NCBI GenBank assembly: GCA_963668185.1
Contig: OY764162.1
Location: 2,046,001 to 2,110,000, forward strand
Source: G963668185 sp963668185
Lineage (GTDB): Bacteria; Chloroflexota; Dehalococcoidia; Lucifugimonadales; G963668185
Direction: 5' to 3'
DNA length: 64,000 bases
Part shown: positions 57,718 to 64,000 of the stretch, one piece after another
Position numbering within the stretch: the first letter of the stretch is position 1
Layout of the letters: every line of letters begins with the position of its first letter
Made by a program: the position numbers and the translations under genes
Notes under the pieces: model-generated
What the model was told of the DNA's origin: nothing
Database searches by the model: none
Seen by the model: only the letters and a program-made list of their open reading frames with translations

Positions 57718-58122
57718 TCACTCCAACTCGGCGATCAGTTGCCCGGCGCTGACCTCCTGGCCCGCCTCCACATCGACGCTCTTGACCACGCCGCTCCAAT
57801 CAGCCCTCAACGGTCTGACGCCCTCCGCCACTTCGATCGCGCATACCTCGTCGCCGGTGACCACCTGGTCGCCCGCTGCGACCGACAACGAAACGATCAC
57901 GCCGGACGCCGGGGCGAAGAACTCCCGCCTGGCCTGAGGAGGCCGACCTGAGGCGGAGGCCGGAGCGGGCGACTGCCCCGATGCAGCCGCAGCCACGACT
58001 TCGCCCACGTTAACGTAAACCTCGACGCCGTCCACGACCGTCCTGACGGGGTCCGAGTCAAGGTCGCCAACCTCTACGTCGTACCAGCGCTCTCCCACTC
58101 GAACGCGGACTTTCTCACCCAC
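57718..58122 (-). CDS. biotin/lipoyl-attachment-like domain protein lacking the acceptor lysine
   Basis: 134 residues, start at 58122 (codon in MGEKVRVRVGERWYDVEV). Two parts: an N-terminal beta segment (1-45), an Ala/Pro linker (46-63), and a barrel with FFAPASGVIVSLSVAAGDQV, ADWSGVVKSVDVEAGQEVSAGQLIAEL. Biotin carriers have E-A-M-K-M in the turn between the halves; here the sequence is CAIEVAEGVRP, with no lysine near it. It is 2 bp after the MmdB-like gene, in the place of the biotin carrier gene of sodium-pumping decarboxylases. It probably cannot be biotinylated as written. Confidence 0.8.
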   Translation of the reverse strand: MGEKVRVRVGERWYDVEVGDLDSDPVRTVVDGVEVYVNVGEVVAAAASGQSPAPASASGRPPQARREFFAPASGVIVSLSVAAGDQVVTGDEVCAIEVAEGVRPLRADWSGVVKSVDVEAGQEVSAGQLIAELE

Positions 58123-58124
58123 GG

Positions 58125-59267
58125 CTACAGCACCGAGATGAAGATGCCGGCCACAACGGCGGAGCCGATCACGCCCGCGACGTTAGGCCCCAGCGCATGG
58201 GCCAGCAGGTACACCCTGGGGCTCGACTCCTGGCCGACGTGATGGGAGATGCGCGCGGCCATCGGCACTGCGGAAACGCCCGCCGATCCGATCAGCGGGT
58301 TGATCTTATCCTTGAGGAACAGGTTCATTATCTTCGCGAACAGCAGCCCGCCGACGGTCCCGCAGCCGAACGCAACCAGGCCGAGCGTCAGAATCAGGAT
58401 GGTCTCGACCGAGAACACGCGCTCCGCCGAGAGCTGGGTGCCCACCGTAAGCATCAAGAAGATCGTGGCGATGTTGAGCAGCTCGTTGGACGCGGCATTG
58501 GTCAGCCTCGGCACCATTCCGCTCTCACGGAAGAGATTGCCGATCATGAACATGGATATGAGGGGCGCCGCTCTCGGCACGACCAGGATGATGATTATCA
58601 ACGCCACCACGGGGAAGATGAGCTTCTCCATCTTGGAGACGTCCCTGAGAGGCTTCATCTCGATCTCCCGCTCCTCCTTCGTGGTCAGCAGGCGCATGAG
58701 CGGGGGTTGGATGATTGCTACCGCGGCCATGTAGGAGTAGGCGATTACCGCGGTGATGCCCAGCAGATGGGGGGCCAGCTTGGCGGACAGGAAGATCGTC
58801 GTCGGGCCGTCGGCGCCGCCAATGATTCCGATCGAAGCTGCCTCGTTGAGGTCGAACCTGCCGGTGGCCAGCGCGCCCCAGAAGGCCACGAAGATTCCCA
58901 CTTGCGCCGCGGCCCCGAGCAGCAGCATCCTCGGATTCGCGATCATCGGGCCGAAGTCTGTCAGGGCCCCGATGCCAAGGAAGATTATCGGCGGGAGTAT
59001 GTTCCAGAACGCGAGTCCGTAGTGGAACACCAGGCCGAACAGGCCCGCCTCCTGGACTCCAACCCCCTCGTTTGGGCCAACCAGCATTCCCGTCAGCGGA
59101 AGGTTCGCCACGATCACGCCCAGCCCGATGGGAAGCAGTTCGTAAGGCTCGTAACCCTTCCGAATCGCCAGGTAGATCAGGATAAGCCCGACGGCCAGCA
59201 TGACGGCGTTGCGCCAGTCGATGTTGTTGAAACCCGTCGAACGCAGGAAGTCCAGAAGCTCAGTCAA
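58125..59267 (-). CDS. sodium-pumping decarboxylase beta subunit (MmdB/OadB/GcdB)
   Basis: 380 residues with about nine membrane helices. Family marks: GGADGPTTIFLSAKLAPHLLG with the sodium-binding Asp, FMIGNLFRESGMVPRLTNAA, and NPLIGSAGVSAVPMAARISHHVG near the C-terminus with the conserved Ser/Asn site. It decarboxylates carboxybiotin on the carrier and drives sodium out. Upstream lie the gamma-like gene, and downstream the lysine-less carrier. The alpha (carboxyltransferase) subunit is not adjacent; the gene at 38814 is the only candidate in the window. Confidence 0.92.
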   Translation of the reverse strand: MTELLDFLRSTGFNNIDWRNAVMLAVGLILIYLAIRKGYEPYELLPIGLGVIVANLPLTGMLVGPNEGVGVQEAGLFGLVFHYGLAFWNILPPIIFLGIGALTDFGPMIANPRMLLLGAAAQVGIFVAFWGALATGRFDLNEAASIGIIGGADGPTTIFLSAKLAPHLLGITAVIAYSYMAAVAIIQPPLMRLLTTKEEREIEMKPLRDVSKMEKLIFPVVALIIIILVVPRAAPLISMFMIGNLFRESGMVPRLTNAASNELLNIATIFLMLTVGTQLSAERVFSVETILILTLGLVAFGCGTVGGLLFAKIMNLFLKDKINPLIGSAGVSAVPMAARISHHVGQESSPRVYLLAHALGPNVAGVIGSAVVAGIFISVL

Positions 59268-59321
59268 GGGCAGGTCTGATCCGGATGTTCAAATGGAATG
59301 AGATCGCTTCGGCAGGCGGGC

Positions 59322-59567
59322 TCACTCGCCCTCTTCCACATCTCGCCTGGCAAGCAGGGCCCCCACGGCAACCGTAGCGGCGATCGCGCGGTCTCGCGCG
59401 GCCTGCTCGTCGCGTGCCTTGCCGAACGGCCAGGCAAACCGGAAGCGAAGCCCGATTGCCCTCGTCATCACCATGATGAGCACGAGCAGACCAACCAGAA
59501 GCGCGAATGCCGTTCCCATGCCAATGGCAGTCAGTACCGCCGCGGACTCGATCAGTTCGGTGTCTAT
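59322..59567 (-). CDS. OadG/MmdD-like gamma subunit, start uncertain
   Basis: The frame encodes IDTELIESAAVLTAIGMGTAFALLVGLLVLIMV-type sequence, seen in parts: a single membrane helix with the MGTAF motif of OadG/MmdD gamma subunits, then an Arg-rich end. No ATG, GTG or TTG fits; an ATA at 59567 with GGAG upstream is the best placed. The open frame extends to 59741, but that part overlaps the leader of the divergent pxpA. It precedes the beta subunit by 54 bp. Confidence 0.6.
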   Translation of the reverse strand: MDTELIESAAVLTAIGMGTAFALLVGLLVLIMVMTRAIGLRFRFAWPFGKARDEQAARDRAIAATVAVGALLARRDVEEGE

Positions 59568-59606
59568 GAGCCTAACTCCAAGCTGGCTATAGCCAGGTTC
59601 GTGGAT

Positions 59607-59635
59607 TCTACAACACTGCGTTGGCCTCCCACCAA
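59607..59635 (-). promoter_or_regulatory. possible promoter of the gamma/beta/carrier operon
   Basis: Minus strand: TTGGTG (59630-59635), 17-bp spacer, TGTAGA (59607-59612). The start would be near 59600, close to the ATA at 59567. A TATAAT on the plus strand at 59655-59660 could serve pxpA but has no matching -35. Confidence 0.35.
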
Positions 59636-59709
59636 AATTATTGGCGATGAGACTTATAATTAGGATGCCGGGACCGATACGGATGGCTGGAACAGGAGGG
59701 GCATGTCCA

Positions 59710-60474
59710 ATGGCGGGCGCAATAGATTTCAACTGCGACATGGGTGAAAGCTTCGGAGTTCACAAGCTTGGCTACGATGAGGAAGTCATCGGATACATTA
59801 CCTCGGCGAACGTGGCATGCGGCTTCCATGCCGGTGACCCCGGCTGGATGGCGCACACGGTCCGAATTGCCGAGGAGCACGGGGTAGGCGTCGGCGCTCA
59901 CCCCAGCTTCCCGGACTTGCAGGGCTTTGGCAGGCGCACGATGAAGGTGGAGCCCGATGAGGCAAAGAACGACGTCAAGTACCAGGTGGGAGCTTTGCAG
60001 GCGTTTACCTCAGACAGGGGGCTCCAGCATGTCAAGCCTCACGGCGCGATGTACAACCAGGCGGTCAACGATGAATCTCTCGCCGGCGCAATCTGCGAGG
60101 CGATTCTGGAGATGGACTCCGGCCTCATCCTCCTGGCGCTGGCCGGCTCTCGATGGATCGGCGTTGCCGAGGACATGGGTGTGAGAGTGGCCAGGGAGAT
60201 CTTCGCGGACCGTGCGCTGAACGCGGACGGAACGCTTGTTGCTAGGTCAGTGCCCGGTTCCGTGATTCACGACGTTGACGAAGTGGCCGAGCGCAGCGTG
60301 CGGATGGTGACGGAAGGAGTGGCAACCGCGATCACCGGCGAAGACATAGAGGTGGAGGCGGACAGCCTCTGCCTCCACGGCGACACGCCCGGCGCTGTCG
60401 AGATGGTGAAGGCCGTCCGCCGCGAGCTCGAATCGGCCGGGGTTGAAATCAAGCCGCTGGCCAGCCTCGTATAG
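59710..60474 (+). CDS. pxpA: 5-oxoprolinase subunit A (LamB/YcsF family)
   Basis: 254 residues from ATG at 59710, with AGGAGG 10 bp upstream. Family motifs: IDFNCDMGESFGVHKLG, SANVACGFHAGDPGWM, VGAHPSFPDLQGFGRR, VKPHGAMYNQAVND, FADRALNADGTLVAR, and the C-terminal CLHGDTPGAVEM. With PxpB and PxpC it hydrolyses 5-oxoproline (pyroglutamate) to glutamate using ATP. It is the first gene of pxpABC, 7 bp from pxpB. Confidence 0.93.
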   Translation: MAGAIDFNCDMGESFGVHKLGYDEEVIGYITSANVACGFHAGDPGWMAHTVRIAEEHGVGVGAHPSFPDLQGFGRRTMKVEPDEAKNDVKYQVGALQAFTSDRGLQHVKPHGAMYNQAVNDESLAGAICEAILEMDSGLILLALAGSRWIGVAEDMGVRVAREIFADRALNADGTLVARSVPGSVIHDVDEVAERSVRMVTEGVATAITGEDIEVEADSLCLHGDTPGAVEMVKAVRRELESAGVEIKPLASLV

Positions 60475-60481
60475 CTGTCCG

Positions 60482-61225
60482 ATGCCTTACCCCGTGCCCA
60501 GATTCCTGAACGCCGGCGACGAGGCCATCGTCGTTGAGTTCGGGAACGACATCTCGCTGGAAACGAACGGGCAGGTGCACGCGCTCGCGGAGGCCGCCGA
60601 GGACGCTGTCATCGAAGGCGTCATCGGTGTCGTGCCGTCCTACCGCTCCGCCCTGGTCCAGTACGATTCTATGCGGACGACGCAGACCGAAGTGCGCGAG
60701 GCGCTTGAGTCGCTGCTGGAAGAACTGAGCCGACAACCGGAGGACGACAAAGAGCGCTCCAGTGTGGTCCATGTGCCGGTCCTCTACGGAGGCGACTTCG
60801 GACCGGACATCGACTTCGTCGCCGAGCACAACGGCATCTCGGTCGAAGAGGTCGTTACACTTCACACGGAGCCGCTCTATCCCGTTTACATGATGGGCTT
60901 CAGCCCCGGGTTTCCGTACCTCGGTGGGCTATCGGAGAGGCTGGTCACGCCCCGGATGCAGACCCCCAGGGTTGAGATTCCGGCGGGCTCGGTGGGAATC
61001 GCGGAAGCGCAGACAGGCGTCTATCCCGTCGCCAGCCCAGGCGGTTGGCGGCTGATTGGACGCACGCCTTTGAGCTTCTTCGATCACAAGCGAACGCCTC
61101 CGTCGCTGCTGGACGCCGGTGACTTCGTGAGATTCACGCCGCTTCAGGATGAAGCCGAGTACGAAGGAATCGCCGAGCAGGTGAAGAGCGGGGAGTACGC
61201 CCCTGTCACGGAGGCCCGCGAGTGA
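60482..61225 (+). CDS. pxpB: 5-oxoprolinase subunit B (KipI/allophanate-hydrolase N-type)
   Basis: 247 residues from ATG at 60482. Carboxyltransferase domain subunit 1: PRFLNAGDEAIVVEFG, VVPSYRSALVQYD, then VVTLHTEPLYPVYMMGFSPG and FPYLGGLSERLVTPRMQTPR with VEIPAGSVGIAEAQTGVYP and SPGGWRLIGRTPL. It overlaps pxpC by 4 bp. Acts with PxpC as the ATP-using half. Confidence 0.93.
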   Translation: MPYPVPRFLNAGDEAIVVEFGNDISLETNGQVHALAEAAEDAVIEGVIGVVPSYRSALVQYDSMRTTQTEVREALESLLEELSRQPEDDKERSSVVHVPVLYGGDFGPDIDFVAEHNGISVEEVVTLHTEPLYPVYMMGFSPGFPYLGGLSERLVTPRMQTPRVEIPAGSVGIAEAQTGVYPVASPGGWRLIGRTPLSFFDHKRTPPSLLDAGDFVRFTPLQDEAEYEGIAEQVKSGEYAPVTEARE

Positions 61226-62361
61226 CGCGCGACGCCTTCAAGGTAGAGTCGCCAGGGCCGCTGACGACCGTCCAGGACCTGGGTCGTTACGTCTATCAGC
61301 GCTTCGGGGTGCCCGTGTCCGGCGCGATGGACAGGTTCGCGCTGAGGGCAGGAAACCTGCTCGTCGGCAACCGCGCCGGCGCCGCCGCGCTGGAGTTCAC
61401 CCTCGCCGGCCCGTCCCTCCTCGCGCTCAGAACCTGCCGGGTTGCGGTCACGGGCGCGGAGGCGCCGGTCGAACTCGATGGCGCGCCTGTCCCGCAGTGG
61501 CAGGCGTTCGAAGCGCCGGAAGGCTCGACCCTCAAGCTGGGCGCCGCTACGGACGGGCTGCGCGGCTACCTCTGCCTGGGCGGCGGAATCGATGTGCCCA
61601 GCGTGCTGGGAAGCAGGTCAACATACCTGAAGTCAGGGTTCGGAGGCCACGAAGGGCGAGCGCTCAGGGAAGGCGACGTTCTGAGGGCGGGCAGGCCCCA
61701 ACTCGGCTCGGTGGTCAAGCAGGACGAGCCCGATCCCGCCTACGCCCCGTACTATGGAATCGAGCATGAAGTGAGAGTTGTGCTGGGCCCCCAGCATGAC
61801 GCGTTCACGGACGAAGGGAAGTTCACTCTCCTCAACTCGCTTTACACCGTGTCCCCGCAATCGGACCGTGTCGGATACAGACTGGTCGGCCCCACGGTCG
61901 AGCACTCCGGCTCGTCGGACATAGTCTCGGATGGCGCGCCGATGGGCGCCGTTCAGGTGCCGGGCGACGGGCAGCCGATCGTGCTCATGGCCGACCGGGG
62001 CGTGACAGGCGGCTATCCCAAGATCGCGACGGTCATCAGCGCCGACCTGCCGCTCATCGCGCAGGCCCGTCCCGACGACAGCGTTCGATTCAGGGCCGTA
62101 ACGGTCGAAGAGGCCGAGGAGATTCGATGGGAGCAGGAAGCCGTCCTTCTTGCGCTCACTGGGTTCGCCGAGAGACCTTCCGGAAGCAGCTACTCGGTAA
62201 CCGTGGGAGGCGCAGCCTATGAAGTGGTGGATTCCAACGGCAGACATCTATCGCTTCCGCCCGATTCGACTCGGCAGGTTGAATCCGCGGCTCACGCCGT
62301 GCGAACGTCAACGGGCGAGTTCGAATTTGACTTGGAATTGGGGCTGCGAACAAGTGAATAG
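61222..62361 (+). CDS. pxpC: 5-oxoprolinase subunit C (KipA/biotin-dependent carboxyltransferase-like)
   Basis: 379 residues from GTG at 61222. The family start SPGPLTTVQDLGRYVYQRFG, then PVSGAMDRFALRAGNLLVG, GLRGYLCLGGGIDVPSVLGS, VVLGPQHDAFTDEGKFTLL and SDGAPMGAVQVPGDGQPIVLMADRGVTGGYPKIATV, seen in parts. Forms the PxpBC complex with PxpB. The pathway salvages pyroglutamate. The next gene starts 6 bp later and may be co-transcribed. Confidence 0.93.
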   Translation: MTRDAFKVESPGPLTTVQDLGRYVYQRFGVPVSGAMDRFALRAGNLLVGNRAGAAALEFTLAGPSLLALRTCRVAVTGAEAPVELDGAPVPQWQAFEAPEGSTLKLGAATDGLRGYLCLGGGIDVPSVLGSRSTYLKSGFGGHEGRALREGDVLRAGRPQLGSVVKQDEPDPAYAPYYGIEHEVRVVLGPQHDAFTDEGKFTLLNSLYTVSPQSDRVGYRLVGPTVEHSGSSDIVSDGAPMGAVQVPGDGQPIVLMADRGVTGGYPKIATVISADLPLIAQARPDDSVRFRAVTVEEAEEIRWEQEAVLLALTGFAERPSGSSYSVTVGGAAYEVVDSNGRHLSLPPDSTRQVESAAHAVRTSTGEFEFDLELGLRTSE

Positions 62362-62367
62362 GGCCGG

Positions 62368-63057
62368 GTGTCGGCCCGGATCGATCCGCTAGCATTGCCT
62401 GTTAGAGACTGGTACCACACACTTTCGACGTGGGTCGAGGGCTTCGCCGACAGCCCGTGGTCTATCGTGGCCCTGGCCGCGAACTCATTCTCCGACGCGC
62501 TGTTCTTCCCGATACCGCCTGATCCTCTGATGATCGCCATCTCTCTACCCCAGCGCCACATGGCAATCTGGCTCGCCCTGCTGACCACGGCTGCCTCGGT
62601 CGTTGGGGCCGTTGCGGGGTACTGGCTGGGACATCGCTTCGGCAGGCCGGCCCTGTACCGGCTGGCGAAAGAAGGCACGGTGCGCAGGGTGGAGTCGATG
62701 TTCGAACGGTACGGCGCGTGGGCCGTCATCATGGCCGCGATCACTCCGCTTCCCTACAAGGTCTTCGCCGTATCGGCAGGGGTGCTTGACATGGACTTGC
62801 GCCGCTTCGTACTCGCGTCGCTCGTCGGGAGGGGACTGAGATTCCTGACGATCGCGGTCCTGATCACGGTCTTTGGGGAGTCGGTGAGGACCTTCCTCGA
62901 AACGAACTTCGAAGAGGTCACCATCGTATCGGGCGTCGGCATAGTAGCCCTGGTTGTCGCTGTAGTAGCCTTCAAGAAGCTGCGAGACCGGCGCACGGCG
63001 AGGGCCGCCCCAAGTGAAGCTGGCCCGGAAGCGGAACGCGAACCCGAACTGCCGTAG
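62368..63057 (+). CDS. DedA/VTT-domain (SNARE-associated-like) membrane protein
   Basis: 229 residues from GTG at 62368, 6 bp after pxpC. Four or five membrane helices with the DedA/VTT family features FFPIPPDPLMIAISLPQ, VVGAVAGYWLGHRFGRPAL, ERYGAWAVIMAAITPLPYKVF and LGRGLRFL-type segment. This is the YqaA-like branch. Members act in membrane homeostasis or lipid-phosphate transport. A charged tail rich in Arg, Ala and Glu ends the protein. Confidence 0.85.
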   Translation: MSARIDPLALPVRDWYHTLSTWVEGFADSPWSIVALAANSFSDALFFPIPPDPLMIAISLPQRHMAIWLALLTTAASVVGAVAGYWLGHRFGRPALYRLAKEGTVRRVESMFERYGAWAVIMAAITPLPYKVFAVSAGVLDMDLRRFVLASLVGRGLRFLTIAVLITVFGESVRTFLETNFEEVTIVSGVGIVALVVAVVAFKKLRDRRTARAAPSEAGPEAEREPELP

Positions 63058-63072
63058 GAAGGTGAGAGGGCA

Positions 63073-63897
63073 ATGCCGGAAGCGCCCGACCTTGAAGTAA
63101 TCAAGGAATACCTGGATCGGAGCGTACGGGGCAGAACGATCGCGTCTGCCGAGGTGCTGCGCCCAAGCGTCGTGCGGTCCATGACCGGCGAGGACCTGGC
63201 GCTCAGCTTGCCCGGAAGTTCCCTGGACCAGTTCACGAGGCGCGGAAAGTTCATGCAGATCGGCCTCTCGGATGATCGTGTACTGGTCGTGAACCCGATG
63301 CTTACCGGCGTCTTCCGGCACTGCGCCTCGTCCGAGCGCGTGGCCAAGCGGACGTGCGTGCGGCTTACGCTGGACGACGGGCAAGACCTGCGATACATAG
63401 ACGACAAGCAGATGGGCATGGTCTATCTCACCTCGCGGGAAGGCCTGAACGAGGTGCCGCGGCTCGTGGACCAGGGGCCTGACGTACTCGAAGCGCTGCC
63501 GCCGGAAGAGTTCTCGCAGAGGCTCAAGCCGTTCCACGGCGAGATCAAGGGCATTCTGACGAGGGGCCGCTTCATCTCAGGCATCGGCAACGCGTACGCG
63601 GACGAGATCCTCTTCGATGCCCGCATATATCCCTTCAAACGCCGCAAGGCGCTCTCCAGCGATGAGTTGGAGAGACTCCGGCTGAGCTGCGCGAACGTCA
63701 CCATGCGCGCCGTAGAGACGCTTCGCGATAAGATGGGCGACAGGATCCACCTCAAGGTCCGCGACTTTCTCAGCGTCCACAACAAGGGCGGGAAGCCTTG
63801 CCCACGCTGCAACGAGCCGATCCGCCAGATCAGCGCAAATCGCCGCATAACCAGCTTCTGCCGAACATGCCAGCCAGGCCTCCTGATCAGGAACTAG
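63073..63897 (+). CDS. mutM: formamidopyrimidine-DNA glycosylase family (Fpg/MutM)
   Basis: 274 residues, ATG at 63073 after GAAGGTGAGAGGG. Begins PEAPDLEVIKEYL, keeping the catalytic Pro and Glu after the Met. The helix-two-turn-helix has GRFISGIGNAYADEILFDARI; the C-terminal zinc finger has CPRCNEPIRQI and SFCRTCQ. It removes oxidised purines such as 8-oxoguanine and cuts the strand. The M-P-E-A start (rather than M-P-E-L) and the long N-terminal half suggest an Fpg/Nei relative; the exact lesion range is not decidable. Confidence 0.92.
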   Translation: MPEAPDLEVIKEYLDRSVRGRTIASAEVLRPSVVRSMTGEDLALSLPGSSLDQFTRRGKFMQIGLSDDRVLVVNPMLTGVFRHCASSERVAKRTCVRLTLDDGQDLRYIDDKQMGMVYLTSREGLNEVPRLVDQGPDVLEALPPEEFSQRLKPFHGEIKGILTRGRFISGIGNAYADEILFDARIYPFKRRKALSSDELERLRLSCANVTMRAVETLRDKMGDRIHLKVRDFLSVHNKGGKPCPRCNEPIRQISANRRITSFCRTCQPGLLIRN

Positions 63898-63978
63898 CGG
63901 TACACGTGCGCCAAGATTGCCGGAGATACCCGTTGGCCTTTCACCACCACACATCAATCATGTGGTAATATCATACAC

Positions 63979-64000
63979 ATGAAGGCTATACAGATAACGT
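63979..64000 (+). CDS. start of a small protein, probable antitoxin (partial)
   Basis: ATG at 63979 opens a frame MKAIQIT cut by the window edge. This opening is typical of ribbon-helix-helix antitoxins. ATGTG (63958) and CACAT (63976) form an inverted repeat around GTAATATCATA, a possible autoregulatory operator over the promoter. The gap 63898-63957 holds nothing else seen. Confidence 0.35.

Overview
This window is GC-rich, densely coded bacterial chromosome. The gene families present suggest an uncultured aerobic heterotroph, most likely of the Chloroflexota (Dehalococcoidia or SAR202-like). The basis is a split alternative complex III operon, several molybdenum hydroxylases, a tricarballylate-dehydrogenase-like flavoprotein, frequent TTG/GTG starts and many short palindromic repeats. 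The lineage is an inference from family content, not from a marker-gene tree.

Layout. 1-7.5 kb (minus strand): alternative complex III (quinol-oxidising respiratory complex), cut at the left edge inside a lipoprotein gene. 7.5-13.4 kb: a mosaic of small genes (threonine synthase, Lrp-type RAM domain, dual-specificity phosphatase, lipoprotein, two toxin-antitoxin loci, one of them broken), with miniature inverted-repeat elements and REP-like repeats. 13.4-26.6 kb: SRPBCC protein, UDP-sugar dehydrogenase, a MoxR/DUF58/transglutaminase operon ending in ogt, dnaE, DinB and a metallo-beta-lactamase-fold hydrolase. 26.6-33.1 kb: PH-domain protein, a PaoABC-type aldehyde oxidoreductase operon directly behind tRNA-Gln, a tandem repeat array and a TcuA-like flavoprotein. 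33.3-38.5 kb: a second MoxR/DUF58/DUF4129 operon, then folP-folK. 38.5-44 kb: acyl-CoA carboxyltransferase with a tiny partner protein, a frameshifted moeA, and a MoeA fused to a periplasmic-binding-type domain. 44-49 kb: HicB/HicA-like pair, anchored secreted protein, HEPN-like protein, coiled-coil membrane protein and Uma2 nuclease-fold protein; a 53-bp inverted repeat bounds most of this stretch. 49.2-59.6 kb: pdxA, then a long minus-strand run of dapA-like, moaD-like, two tandem molybdenum hydroxylase large subunits, [2Fe-2S] and FAD subunits, and the gamma, beta and carrier-like subunits of a sodium-pumping decarboxylase. 59.7-64 kb: pxpABC (5-oxoprolinase), DedA-family protein, Fpg, and the start of a probable antitoxin.

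How the genes fit together. Respiration is represented by alternative complex III. Substrate oxidation could feed it through two or more molybdenum hydroxylases, whose cofactor is served by two MoeA-type genes and a MoaD-like protein. The beta/gamma decarboxylase subunits lack an adjacent alpha subunit; the carboxyltransferase at 38.8 kb is one candidate partner. The two MoxR operons look like envelope or protein-assembly modules.

Most unusual points: a transglutaminase-like protein with Ser in place of the catalytic Cys; a biotin-carrier-like protein without the acceptor lysine; tandem large subunits sharing one FeS/FAD pair; a MITE family with 16-bp terminal repeats that has altered gene ends; a Phd antitoxin whose toxin is reduced to a 24-codon tail between 28-bp direct repeats; and protein C-termini supplied by repeat elements.
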